From the NCBI GenBank assembly GCA_026018925.1, contig JAKSZU010000009.1, positions 33,650,583 to 33,714,582 of the forward strand: a stretch of 64,000 nucleotides of DNA. Direction: 5' to 3'. This document shows, in pieces, positions 44,833-55,462 of this stretch (position 1 is its first letter; every line of letters starts with the position of its first letter). The notes beneath the pieces were generated by a model. It worked only from the letters and a program-made list of their open reading frames with translations. It did no database searches and had not been told where the DNA came from. The position numbers were made by a program, and so were the translations under genes. The DNA comes from Tupaia tana. Its lineage: Eukaryota > Chordata > Mammalia > Scandentia > Tupaiidae.

Positions 44833-45072
44833 ATATTGCTTGAAATCAAGTTATCTGAATAAATATCTATTGACTATAAAGAAAAAATTGGAGTTCAGTA
44901 TATCTTAGTTTGGTTTCAAATTAACTTTTCTCCAAAAGGAGCTTAGTGTTGACTCTTACAGCAAATTGCAACAAACTGATTGGATTTTTTTCATTTCACT
45001 GTCTAAATAATGTTTTTGGAGAAAGAAAGAAAACATGTTTATTCTCACATTATCCCAGTTCAATGTTGCTAT

Positions 45073-45321
45073 CTTTTTTTTTTTTTTTTGAGAAGTTTTT
45101 TCTAGAGGCCACAAGTGTGCCCTGGAGAGACAGAGAAAGACAGAAAGTGAGAAGTAACCCCCTGGGGGGATGGCCATGCCTCAATCCATTCTCCTCTTGG
45201 GATCTTGGGCATGCATGCCCATGTGCCCAGTGTGAGTTTTAAGTCACCAGGTCCGGGAATCGAACTGTGGTCGACTACGTGAGAGTCCAGCAATATAACC
45301 ATTATGCCATCTGCTGGTCCC
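45073..45321 (-). mobile_element. SINE, type A
   Basis: CAATGTTGCTATCTT and CAGTGTTGGTATCTT flank it. Confidence 0.88.
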
Positions 45322-45399
45322 CAGTGTTGGTATCTTAAGGGTTTCTAGATAATAATATCTTAGCTTTTTCTTTTTTTTCTTTTCCTTTTCTTCTCTTTC

Positions 45400-45660
45400 T
45401 TTTTTTAAAAAAATGACCAGAGTGTGCATGTGCTCACCAGAGAGAAATAGGGAGAAGGAGAAAGCACCTCACAATAGGGTGTGGTCACACTAAAATCCCT
45501 TTTCCTTCATTTCTCCATTGTGTTGGGATTTTGGGTACCCCTGCACACACACTCACACTTGGTATAGTTTTCAATCTGATGAGACCCAGCCAGATTCAAA
45601 CTGTGTGGGTGGCTGTGCGGGATCTGGCTGCCTTAACCACTCGATCATGGGGCCAGTTCC
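45400..45660 (-). mobile_element. SINE, type C
   Basis: ATGACCAGAGTGTGCATGTG tail end and ATGGGGCCAGTTCC head. Confidence 0.78.
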
Positions 45661-45664
45661 TCTT

Positions 45665-46180
45665 AGATACTGCTTTTGATGACCTTTTATACACTCAGTC
45701 TATACAAACCTTATCTTCCAAAAGAAGTTGACTTGATTTGTTCTTCAGAGATAGTTATTAAATAATTTTCTACCTATAAAGTTAAGCAAAACTTAGTATG
45801 TTTTGTGTTAGACTTTCTATCATCTGGCCATATATATTTGAGCCTAAATCTCCCTAAAATGGACATTAATGTATTTAGCCTTTATGTAGACATAGACTAA
45901 ATAAATTCACTTTTAGCAAAAATTTCTTTATTGAGAAGTGCTCTTTGAAGTAAGAAGTAGAAGCTCAAATCTAACATTAACTATCTTATTCACCTTTGGG
46001 CAGCTTAAAAGAGTTTATTAATATGAAATGCCAGAAAGCACTCATATTTTGGGGGCTTCCCAGACCCAAAGTAGAAGGAAAATTCACTTTATCACTCATT
46101 AGGAGATCTTGTCTCCTATTCACTTGAACTTGAAGGTCAACTTACTTAAAGTCAGTAGACTGAAGGCATTAAGAGAAGAC
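45665..46180. other. Intronic stretch, no gene seen
   Basis: AT-rich; nothing recognisable. Confidence 0.4.
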
Positions 46181-46182
46181 AA

Positions 46183-46280
46183 AGCTGGGCATGGTGGTGG
46201 GTGCCAGCCCGTGCTTCCAGCTACTTGGGATGCTGAGGCAGGAAGATTGTGAGACAACCTGTCTAAAAAAATACATGCCC
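46183..46280 (+). mobile_element. 7SL RNA-derived monomer with A-rich tail
   Basis: GCTGGGCATGGTGGTGGGTG, CTTCCAGCTACTTGGGATGC and TGAGGCAGGAAGATTG follow the 5' Alu domain of 7SL RNA. The text then jumps to a GAGACAACCTGTCTAAAAAA end. The large S domain and the second half of the Alu domain are missing. This looks like a very short fossil-Alu-like or 7SL pseudogene copy. Confidence 0.7.
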
Positions 46281-46489
46281 CTCCCCCCAGTATCCATGTT
46301 CATTTAAAGCTTAGAAACCAACCTCAACAAGGAGGCTAAATCAGGTACACGGGTTATAACTATCAGTTGGGTGTAGATTTATTAATGTGTTACATAAATT
46401 TTATCCTCGTCCTATTTTTGTACCACCCCAGCAGGTTTTGATTGGACTTTGAGATCAATCGTACAATAGACTAGAGATCTGTGATCTTT

Positions 46490-46620
46490 AAGTCTCAATG
46501 TATGAACAAATCATTCAGTGTCCCTGAATCTGACTGAATTTCCCCATCTGTAAAAATAGTCATGAAAATACCTATTCACAGGTTTCTTCATGAATTAAAT
46601 GAGATAAAGACTACTACCAT
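46490..46620 (+). mobile_element. MIR SINE fragment
   Basis: TTTCCCCATCTGTAAAAATA and ATGAATTAAATGAGATAAAG match the sense MIR 3' half. Confidence 0.55.
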
Positions 46621-46639
46621 GAATAGTTAAAATTATAGT

Positions 46640-46765
46640 TTTATATTTTATTGAGAACTTCCTGTGTACTGGGCACTATTCTAAGGATTTCACCTTAACT
46701 CAGTCATTTAATCTGCCCAGAAATGCCATTATCTCTATTTTTTAACACACAGTGGTTTGCCTCCT
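46640..46765 (-). mobile_element. MIR SINE fragment
   Basis: CTGTGTACTGGGCACTATTC and CAGTCATTTAATCTGCCC match reverse MIR. Confidence 0.5.
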
Positions 46766-46869
46766 TATGGTTAAATCATGTGTCTCATAATGGTTAAAGA
46801 GACATAGTATATGAAAACTCTTTGACAGCTCTAAAGTACATTAAACAAATGTTATTAAATAAATACTAG

Positions 46870-48720
46870 ATATTATTTGTTTACAGACTTTATCTTTTAG
46901 AGAAGTCTTAAGTTTACAGGACAATTGAGATGATACTGAGACTTCCCATATACCCCTTGCCCTCACACACGTCGCCTCTTCCATTAGCAGCATCCCCTAC
47001 CAGAGTTACTACATTTGTTATAGTTGATAACCCTGCACTGACACATCATTATCACCCAAAGTCCATAGTTTACATTAGGGTTCACTCTGGGTGTTGTACA
47101 TTCTGTGGGTTTGGACACATGTTGAATGGCATGTATCCACCATTACAATATCATACTGAGCAGTTTTACTGCCCTAAAAGTCCCCTGCTCTTGGCTTATT
47201 CATCCTCTCTCTCCACTCTAACCCCTGGTAACCACTGATCTTTTCATTGTTTACCTTTTCCAAAACATCATATAGTTGGAATCATACCATGTGTAGTTTT
47301 TTTCATTCTGGCTTATGTCACTTAGCAATATGCACTAATGTACAAGTTTCCTCCATATGTTTTCATGGCTTGATAGCTCATTTTATTTTAGCTCTGAATA
47401 ATATTTCACTGTCTAGATGTACCACGGTTTATTTATCCGGTCACCTACTGAAGAACATCTTAGTTGCTTCCAGCTTCTGGCAGTTATGAATAAAGCTGCT
47501 ATAAATATCCACGTGCAGGTTTTTGTGGAGATATAGTTTTCAGTTCCCTTGGGTAAATGCCAAGGAGTGTGATTGCTGGATCATATGGCAAGAGTATGTT
47601 TAGTTTTGTAAGAAACAGCCAAATTGCCTTCCCAAAGTGGCTGTACCATTTTGCATTCTCGTGAACAAAGACTAAGCATTTCTCTTGCTTCACTTCCTCA
47701 TCAGTATTTGGTGTGGTCAGTGTTCTAGATTTTGATCATTCTAAATGTGTAGTGAAGATTTGTTCTAATTTGCACTTCCCTCATGACTTAGGACATGGAG
47801 CATCTCTTCGTTTGATTTTTTGCCACCTTTATATCTTTTTTTTTTTTTTTTTTCTGGTGAGGCATCTGTTAAGGTCTTTGGCTCATTTTCAAAAAAATTA
47901 GATTATACTCTTATCATTGAATTTTAGGAGTCCTTTCATTACAGTTCTTTATCCAACAGGTCTTTTGCAAATGTTTTCTCCCGATCTGTGACTTGTATTT
48001 TCATTTTCTTGACAGTGTCTTTCTGCAGAACAGAAGTGTTAAATGTTAATGAAGTCCAGCTTATCAATTATTTTTTTCATGGATTGTTCCTTTAGTGTTG
48101 CATGTGAAAAGTCATCGCCCAAACCAAGGTCATATGGATGTCCATTTGTTCCAGCACCATTTATTGAACAGGCTATCTTTGTTCCATTGTATTGTCTTTG
48201 TTCCTTTTTCAAAAGATCAGTTGACTCTATGGGTCTATTTCTGGACTCTATACTCTGCTCCATAAATCTATTTGTCTTACTTTTTCTCACCAATACCACA
48301 CTGTTTTGTGCAGTATTACCTTATTGAAGCTTTATAGTAAGTCTTAAAGTTGGTTAGTGTCAGTCCTCCAACTTTGTTCTGCTCCTTCAATATTGAGTTA
48401 GCTATTCTGGGTCATTTGTCACCCCATGTAAACTTTACAACCCATTTGTCAGTACACACTATAGATCAAGTGGGGAAAACCTGAAATCTTGATTCTTCTT
48501 ATTCATGGACCACATGGTTAATTATTCGATAGCTTTTATCAGACATTTGTAGTTTTCTTTATATAGATCTTGTACATATTTTGTGAGATTTCTAAGTACC
48601 TCATTGTTTAGAGTGCTAATGTACATGTTACTGAAAGCTATTGACTTTTTTGTATTAACCTGTATCCTGCAATCCTGCTGTAACTACTTGTTAGTTCCAG
48701 TAGTTGTAAGATATTATTTT
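46870..48720 (-). mobile_element. 5'-truncated ancient L1 (L1M type), antisense to AKAP17B
   Basis: The plus strand reads as the complement of mammalian L1 ORF2 and 3' region. On the minus strand at 47499-47693 the peptide LLPYDPAITLLGIYP is a hallmark near the ORF2 C-terminus. Many stops show it is dead. It ends about 120 bases before the first coding exon. Confidence 0.85.
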
Positions 48721-48858
48721 AATCCTACCCATAGCAGCTTCTCCTTATGAATTGGACCTAAGTACAGCAATGCTAGCACCATTTCACAATTCAAATCTAT
48801 GTTTTGCTCCATTTATCAACATTTTCTTTTTTGCCCTCTAAGGTGGTCTGAGGACACC

Positions 48859-49611
48859 ATGACAGTCACGGTGGTGTATGATAACTCTGAAGCTACAGAG
48901 CTCTGTGCAGCTCAGCACCTCTACCTCAAGCCCATAGCAAAACTGATGATCAATGTATTGCTCCCAGAGAGTGTAGAACATGTGAGGCCCTTTTCTAACT
49001 GGGAAGTTCTTGACCAGCTGAAGAGCCTGATTTGCCCTGACCAGTTCACCACAGTGCGGCTATCCAAGAGTACAAAGGACTTTATCCGATTTGAGGGGGA
49101 GGCTGAAACCCGAAGTTTGGTTCAGATCCTGAAGGCAAAGTTGCATGGGAAGATCATCAAGCTAAACGGTTTGAAAATGGACTTAAAAGTAGTGGCTACA
49201 GATGCCCAGGGAGATTGGGACCAATTCCCCAAGGAAAAAGGGGCCTCACTGAGTGATGGGGCTGAAGAGCAGGACGTCGATAAAAACCCAGATTCCATAT
49301 ACTTTGAAGGCTTGCCCTGTAAGTGGTTTGCACCCAAAGGTTCAAGTGGGGAAAAGCCATGTGAAGAGATCCTTCGAGTTGTCTTTGAAAGTTTTGGGAA
49401 GATCAAGAATGTGGATATTCCTATGCTTGACCCCTACAGGGAAGTGATGACTGGTGGAAGCTTTGGGGGTTTTAGCTTTGGCTTGCAGACTTTTGAGGCC
49501 TTTATACAGTACCAAGAGTCAACTGACTTTGTAAAAGCCATGGAGTCCCTTCGAGGCATGAAGCTGATGCTTAAAGGAGATGATGGGAAAGCTCTGGCAT
49601 GTAACATTAAG
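48859..49611 (+). CDS. AKAP17B: AKAP17B coding exon 1: N-terminal region and RRM-like domain
   Basis: This exon encodes residues 1-251 of a protein of about 918 residues. The family binds the type II regulatory subunit of protein kinase A and takes part in pre-mRNA splicing in nuclear speckles (established for AKAP17A). The acceptor ends at 48842 after a pyrimidine tract, and the ATG at 48859 follows 16 untranslated bases. I chose it because the upstream in-frame ATG at 48799 is intronic. Residues 1-140 match the AKAP17A N-terminus ([22 protein letters not shown]). Residues 145-255 form the RRM-like domain ([48 protein letters not shown]). The exon ends AAG then GTAAG, phase 0. There are no stops or frameshifts. 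Paralogy to AKAP17A is clear; the B assignment rests on divergence from AKAP17A and the different C-terminus. Confidence 0.9.
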
Positions 49612-49861
49612 GTAAGAAGTAGCCAGAGTTTCTTTTATTTTCCACTGTTCAGGTGATCCTGAATAAAAGCTAGAAGGAAACATCTAGAATAAATTTCCTT
49701 AGACCCACCAGACTCTGATCAACAGTTAATTTTAAAGACTTATGTTGTCCTTAATAAATGGATCTTTAGGAAGAAAAATAATCTTGATTTGAACATTCAT
49801 TCTTCTGCTATCAGGCATGCTGCAAACTGTGATTTTAAAGTGATGGTTGTTATAATCTCAG

Positions 49862-50053
49862 GCGCTGACCCAACTTCTGGAAGGCATTAAAGGATTCTTC
49901 ATGGCCCCTATGGAACTATCTCATATGCTTATTATATTTGACAAGTTGCTGAGAGAGAAAGGGATACATGCAGTTCGAAACCTCAAGGAGAGCAGTTTAT
50001 TTACTCCCCGTGACTCACGGGGTCACAACTTACATTTTCAGGATGTCTGTCAG
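49862..50053 (+). CDS. Candidate in-frame cassette exon of AKAP17B (64 codons)
   Basis: An AG at 49860-49861 and CAG then GTATAC at 50051 onward frame 192 bases with no stop. The frame is phase 0 at both ends, so inclusion would insert 64 residues between NIK and VMFD without changing the frame. The peptide starts ALTQLLEGIKGFFMAPMEL and has a hydrophobic/amphipathic first half. AKAP17A has no equivalent that I remember. The acceptor's pyrimidine tract is weak. It could be a chance open stretch. Confidence 0.35.
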
Positions 50054-50329
50054 GTATACTGCTACAAAATAATTCTAACAAACTGGATCCTTTATTTCAA
50101 AATCAGCCTGTTTATCTAATCATGTCACCTCATTGATGTCTGCATGCTTTGGTCATCTCCTTGAAGTCTTAACCCGCCAGTGGAAAAGATGCAACTAAAC
50201 CCTCCTTTTTCTCTACATCAGTTTTTAGCATGAATTTGGACTTTCACCTTCCAATGTATGACTCAATGTGTGTGTGTTTGTGTGCATATGTGCGTGTGTG
50301 TAGCTCCTTACGTAAAAATGTGTCTCTAT

Positions 50330-50568
50330 AGGGCTGGCCCCATGGCCTAGTGGTTAACAGAGCCAGATCCCACATGGCTGACTGCTCAGTTCTAGTCCTA
50401 GCTTGGCAGCTTGGAAAACACACTGGGCGTGTGCGTGCGTGTCCCAGATCCCAACAGGATGGAGAAATGAAGGAGACGGGATTGTGCCATGACCACACCC
50501 CACTGGGGGGTGCTTTCTTCCTCCCCCTCATGGTGAGCGAGCATGCCCTCTGGCAATTAAAAAAGGCA
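50330..50568 (+). mobile_element. SINE, type C, near-consensus
   Basis: GGGCTGGCCCCATGGCCTAG head, ACCACACCCCACTGGGGGGT body, CCCTCTGGCAATTAAAAAA tail. The clearest type C copy. Confidence 0.88.
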
Positions 50569-50764
50569 TATTTGTAAATGAAGAGATATTCAGCCAGACA
50601 AAAGGTATAGCAAATACTGTAATGACTGTCCATGTTCCACTACTTAAAAAGTAAAATATTACTAGTAAGATCCCTACCAAATGCATATTCTCAAGCATAT
50701 TTCCCTCCCGCCCCTCAGAGGTAACTAAGATCATGAATTTGTTTACCATTTTTAATACATTTTT

Positions 50765-51006
50765 AAAACTTTTTAAAAATTTTGCTAGTATGCACATACA
50801 TTCCTCAGAGAGACAGAACTCATCCCCCAATGTGGCATGGTCACACCACAATCCATTTTCTTTCATTTCTCCAACCTGTCAAAATTTGGGTCACAAATGC
50901 GTATTCATCTGGCATGTTTTTCAAGGGCTGGGATTTGAACCTTGGTCAGCCATGTGGTATCCAGCTCCATATGCACAAGTGCTTCACTGTACTACCCAGC
51001 TTGCCC
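50765..51006 (-). mobile_element. SINE, type C
   Basis: AAAATTTTGCTAGTATGCAC tail end and TACCCAGCTTGCCC head. Confidence 0.77.
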
Positions 51007-51268
51007 AATCTCATACATACCTAAAAGGCTACTCTATCTTCTTTTATTTTTTTAAAAAAAGTCCATTTTATAGTGCTTCAATCTGACTTTCACTTTAGTT
51101 CAAGATTTGAAAAGTAGTGTAATAATCATGATAGACAGATCTTATATCTCATTAGGTAAGATTTCTTGGCTCTTTGCTTCCCCTGATCCCCAGCAAGGCA
51201 TGCATACATGCACACACACACTCAAAAAGACTCACTTTTTGATTCTTTTTGTCTCTAGTGATAAGATA

Positions 51269-51348
51269 TTGGGTCGTTGGAAAAGTCATGGTACATTTTT
51301 GCATAGAAAAACATAGGAAAATATGTCATGACTTTTCCAGTGACCTAC
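51269..51348. mobile_element. 80-bp mariner-type hairpin MITE
   Basis: It is the best-preserved copy. TTGGGTCGTTGGAAAAGTC sits after a TA, and the right arm GACTTTTCCAGTGACCTAC is its inverse. It lies in an AKAP17B intron. Confidence 0.75.
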
Positions 51349-51481
51349 AAAATACATGCACTCAGTTGATCTTTGGAACAAACCATAGGTAATATACTCA
51401 CATTACTCAGTCTGTGCCTATGATGGCAGCATCATGGATGCTATTTATATGATCATATATGAAGTCAGCTCAAGCATTGTG

Positions 51482-51562
51482 ATTTACAGCTTTATTGAGG
51501 TATGATTAACCAACAAAATTGTATGTATTTAAGATGATGGTCTGATATACTTATTCAAGGGT
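51482..51562 (-). mobile_element. L1 3'-end fragment
   Basis: TTTACAGCTTTATTGAGGTA and the following text match the complement of the L1M 3' UTR. Short and diverged. Confidence 0.5.
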
Positions 51563-51667
51563 TCTGCTAAAGAAAGTTCTGGAATCCCCAAGTAATGTTC
51601 AGCTGGTGGCTGAGAAGCAGTGGAATAGTATGGGTACTAGGATGTAAGGAGTGCACATTGAATTCAC

Positions 51668-51895
51668 TTTTTTAAAGTTTAAGTGAGAGACAGAGAAAAA
51701 GAGAGAGTGAAAGGGAAGACAGGCCACCTGCAACAGGGTCTAACGCCACACTCCACCCCCAGTCTTCCCAGCCAGCCAGGCTCATGGATGCATGCACCCA
51801 GTATGTACAAGTTGACTAGAGAATCAAACCTGTGATCTATATGGATCCAGCTTTGCTTAAGCAACTTTTTACTGCTGTGCCACTGAGCAGGCCCA
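51668..51895 (-). mobile_element. SINE, type D
   Basis: TTTTTTAAAGTTTAAGTGAG tail, TGCAACAGGGTCTAACGCC and CTGAGCAGGCCC head. Confidence 0.8.
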
Positions 51896-52009
51896 GGATA
51901 CAATGGGTTTTGAGTTGTCATGTACCATCTTAATTTTATCTACTTGGCTTGGAGCACAGCCAGCCAGCTGTCAGACTTTCTAATGAAACTTTGAATTGTT
52001 TGGGGGCAG

Positions 52010-52140
52010 GTTATGTTTGATACAACCAAACACTTCAGTGAAGGAGCTATAAGGAGGAGAAATCAGGAAAGACTAAAATTACAAGAACTAGAGGAAGAAA
52101 GGAAAAAAGAAAAGAAAAGAGAAGAGGAAGTGGCTGAAAG
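52010..52140 (+). CDS. AKAP17B: AKAP17B coding exon 2: end of RRM-like domain and start of charged helix
   Basis: The exon follows TGGGGGCAG and ends GAAAG before GTAAGT. It is 131 bases, entering in phase 0 and leaving after two bases of a codon. It encodes [17 protein letters not shown] and then a run of E, K and R ([15 protein letters not shown]), matching AKAP17A residues just after the RRM. It joins exactly to the next exon through a split AG|A arginine codon. The charged run is likely a long single helix or coiled coil. Confidence 0.9.
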
Positions 52141-52351
52141 GTAAGTAAATGAACTTTAACAAAGGTATGTATGTTCTTTTGATTTACAGATTAATCCCTT
52201 TGGGTGAATGGCTGTACTTGATACCTAACATTGAGTTGGGGGGACAGGAATCATTGCATATTGGAAAAATAACTCCATTGAAGGTTATAGTCTTTTAGTT
52301 GTGTTGTTATAAAACCAAAATGATAAAGTAGTTGAAAATAAGACACCTTTT

Positions 52352-52597
52352 TTTTTTAAAGAGATTTTTGCTTTAGGACACATGCACTCTCTGGAGAGAC
52401 AGAGAGACAGAAAGTGAGAAATCACCCCCCAGGGGGATGGCCATGCTGCAGTCCCTTCTCCTCTATTCTCACCTTGGGATCTTGAGCACACATGCACACG
52501 TGCCCAGTGTGAGTTTTAAGTTGCTGGGTCCGGAACTCAAACTGCAGTTGACTATGTGGGAGTCTAGCAATGTAACCATTAGACCATCTGCTAATCC
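52352..52597 (-). mobile_element. SINE, type A
   Basis: GAAAATAAGACACCTTTT and GAAAATAAGACACTTT flank it. Confidence 0.9.
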
Positions 52598-52796
52598 TGA
52601 AAATAAGACACTTTAAAAATATAAGTTTGTCAGGGAGAACAAGTAATTAGGAAATAATGGGAGTAGCTAGATTAAGATGTCTGGAAAGAAATGATACAAA
52701 ACAAAACAACGAAAAATGTACCAGGAACTTTCACAGGGAAAATTCTAGCTCTAACAAATTAAAAAATTTACCAATTGACCTAAAATGTAACAGTAT

Positions 52797-53013
52797 TTTA
52801 AAAAGATTATTTATTTATTTCATGAGAGGGTGGGCGCATCCCTAACAGGATCTTCATAACAGGATCTTCATGCCACGATCCACTCCTATTCCCAGCTGGC
52901 TTGGATCATGGCACATGTATGCCCAGCACGTACAGAGAGGTCCCAGGAGGCAAACGTAGGACCTTTCCCACGTGCATCCAACTGTCTTACTACTGTGTTG
53001 CCACTTGACTCCT
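52797..53013 (-). mobile_element. SINE, type D, with a small internal duplication
   Basis: AACAGGATCTTCAT occurs twice in a row in the body; TTGCCACTTGACTCC head. Confidence 0.78.
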
Positions 53014-53265
53014 AAAATCTACCGACATTACCTAGCCTACTGATTTAAAATTTAAAAAGAAAAACATAGGTCTAGAAGAGTTTCTTCTGTAAAATGGTAA
53101 ATGATTAAATTCACCCTTTGGCAAGAAGATATGGCATTTTGGGGACCATTTTTCTTGTTGGCCTAAATTTTTTCTATGAGTTTAAGGAGCTTCAATAATT
53201 ATTTCTTTGAGCTTATCATTGTTTCCCAATTTAGTGATTTGAGCTTTGAAAGGGCTAATGGATTG

Positions 53266-53533
53266 GGTCAGCAGGTGGCATGGAGTTTAAGGCACCTGCA
53301 TCCCACATAGCAGATTCCGTGGTTTGAGTCTTGGACTCAGCAGCTTGAAAATCTCTCTGGATATGTATGTATGTGTACCCAAAATCCTGAGAGGGAGATT
53401 GAAGAAGGGATTACAGTGTGGCCATCCCCTCTGGGGGGTGATTTCTCACTTTCCTTCTGACTCTATCAAGTGTACACATCCTATAGCAAAAACTAAAAAA
53501 AACAAAACAAACAAACAAACAAACAAACAAAAA
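53266..53533 (+). mobile_element. SINE, type A
   Basis: GGGTCAGCAGGTGGCATGG head, C-rich palindrome present, tail of (CAAA)n. Confidence 0.85.
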
Positions 53534-54120
53534 GGTACAGATGGGCTATAACTATTGGAAACTAATTTTATCTCCTGAGTCCTCCTTGCACATACTTATT
53601 CTTTCAATCATTTCATGTGAATTATTGCCATTCAAAAAAGAAGATAAAGAATACCCTTCCATGAGCCCCTTACATTTTTGACCATTGGGATAAGAAGGTC
53701 AATCACATCTGTGAAACTTGGCCAGAGTTTGAGCCCCCCAAAAATAAATATTTCCCTCCCCAAATTCAGGTTGAACATCCAAGTCAGATAATCCTCTAGC
53801 TTTCGACTAAATCCTGACTCAGGTAATTGACCCCTCTTTCTCCTTCCCCACTTTGTCATAAGAGCCTAACTGAAAAATTCTAATTTCCTGAGTGCAGCAA
53901 TTGAAAAAAAAGCTAATATCTTTCTAAGCTTGTATGTGTTTCTAATGGTATACTATGTTAAGTAAAATGTACCAAGGACCAGTTCTCACCCTGAAGATTT
54001 TCTGAGTGCTTTGACTCATTTTTACTTGCCTGTGTGAAGCCAACTCACAGGTTTAGATCTCAGAAACAATATAATTTTCATTATGAAAGTTGGATCCTGT
54101 AATCTTTGCTTGTAGTTTGA

Positions 54121-54168
54121 GAAATTGGGGGCTAAAAAGAAAAAAAAAAAAAAAGAAATTGGGGGCTA
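54121..54168 (+). mobile_element. Poly(A)-only retroinsertion with 14-bp target duplication
   Basis: GAAATTGGGGGCTA at 54121-54134 and 54155-54168 flanks only an A-tract with one G. Confidence 0.6.
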
Positions 54169-54289
54169 GAGAGCCCTCCTTTGAATTCTATAGCATTCTT
54201 TTTATTTCCTTATTTATTTTGATATTCTATCTCTGCATAAGGTCTCCTTTACATGTTTCTAGTTGGTCAACAAAATTATATCTTTCTTT

Positions 54290-54543
54290 TCTTTTTTCTT
54301 TTTTTTTTAATTGCTAATGGGCATGCACAATTGCCAGAGAGACAGAGAACCAGAGAAAAAGAGGAAGAAAGCTCATCCTGATGGGGTATGGTCATACCAC
54401 ATTTTTTTATCCTCCATTTCTCCACCCTGTTGAGATTTGGGGCACACATACACACTTTCTGAAACATGCCAGGGCTAGGATTTGAACTGTGGTTGGCTAC
54501 ATGGGATCTGGCTCTCTTAACTGCTAGGCTCTAGGACTGACCC
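54290..54543 (-). mobile_element. SINE, type C
   Basis: TTTAATTGCTAATGGGCATG tail end and TAGGACTGACCCC head. Confidence 0.78.
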
Positions 54544-54546
54544 CAT

Positions 54547-54797
54547 GTCATTTTTTAAAATCGCCAAAGGGCATGTGTACTCACCAGAGAGAGTGGGAGA
54601 TAAAGCACCCCAATGGAGCATGGTCATGCCACAATCCCCTCTCTTCCATTGCCCCATCCTTTTGGGACTTTGCATACATGTGTATGTACATGCACATGCA
54701 CTCAGTGTGTTTTAAGTTGCCATGTCCAGGACACAACTGTGTGGCTGGCCATGTGGGAGCCAGCTCCCTTAACTAGCAGGCCCTAGGCTTGTCCCTC
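54547..54797 (-). mobile_element. SINE, type C
   Basis: AAATCGCCAAAGGGCATGTG tail end and CTAGGCTTGTCCC head. It ends 175 bases before an AKAP17B coding exon. Confidence 0.78.
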
Positions 54798-54971
54798 ATG
54801 TTTTTCTTAATACTTTTTTTTTGTCACTGTTATCTATGCTGTCCCTGGGATTAGCAGTGGTAGATTCCTGGAAACTTAAATGATCTGCTCTCCTCTGGTG
54901 GGGAGAAAGAGGTAGGAGATCAAATGCCTAATAAATACCTTCTGAATGGTTTAATCTTAATTATTGTCCAG

Positions 54972-55206
54972 AAAAAGAAAAGATGAGGAGAGGAAAGCCC
55001 AGGAAAAGAGGAAGAAGGCCAGGGTCAGGAAGCGAGCCCTGAAGGAAAGGGACAGACACCGACAAAGGAAACAGAAGGACAAAGGCAAAGCTGAGGCACC
55101 TCAGGAGCCGGACTCTTCAGAGGAGTGGGAGGAGAGGAAGTACCTGCTGGCTCAGAGGCGGGTTGAGGCCCTTCGGTTGCTGCGGGTACTCCTGAGGAAA
55201 ATTGCA
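54972..55206 (+). CDS. AKAP17B: AKAP17B coding exon 3: basic helix and PKA RII-anchoring motif
   Basis: The exon begins after TGTCCAG and ends ATTGCA before GTAAGG. It is 235 bases and restores phase 0. It encodes residues 295-373: an extremely basic helix (KRKDEERK to [10 protein letters not shown]), an acidic patch ([10 protein letters not shown]), then [20 protein letters not shown]. Residues 361-372 fit the RII-anchoring pattern, with hydrophobic residues at positions 1, 4, 5, 8, 9 and 12 (A, L, L, L, L, I). This aligns with the first anchoring helix of AKAP17A. The helix ends almost at the exon junction. Confidence 0.88.
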
Positions 55207-55428
55207 GTAAGGCTATTTCCCAATTGTTCTTCAGTTTTGGTGGGTACTAACTTTTTGAGACATCATCTTTGCATTCTAGCAGTGGCCTATTGAAAATGGA
55301 CTCCACGGAAGGCTCATTGCATCCATTGGGGTTAATCTTAAATAGGCAAATCTCTAATAACTCTAATTGTGGATTTACAAAAGAGATATCCGCATTCACT
55401 AAGGGAATTGTGTCTCAACTCTGCCATC

Positions 55429-55462
55429 AGACACACACACACACAACACACACACACACATT
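55429..55462 (+). repeat. (CA)n microsatellite
   Basis: CA run with one AA interruption. Confidence 0.93.

Noticed and set aside
47499-47693. 64-codon open frame, minus strand, as a separate gene
   Set aside because: It is a fragment of the L1 ORF2 C-terminus.
48799-48858. Upstream in-frame ATG before the AKAP17B start
   Set aside because: It lies in the pyrimidine-rich intron before the AG at 48841-48842, so it is not in the mature exon.
55207-55293. Continuation of the AKAP17B frame past 55206
   Set aside because: A GTAAGG donor follows codon 373 and the read-through soon stops; splicing to 57750 keeps the frame for 545 more codons. An intron-retention short form cannot be excluded.
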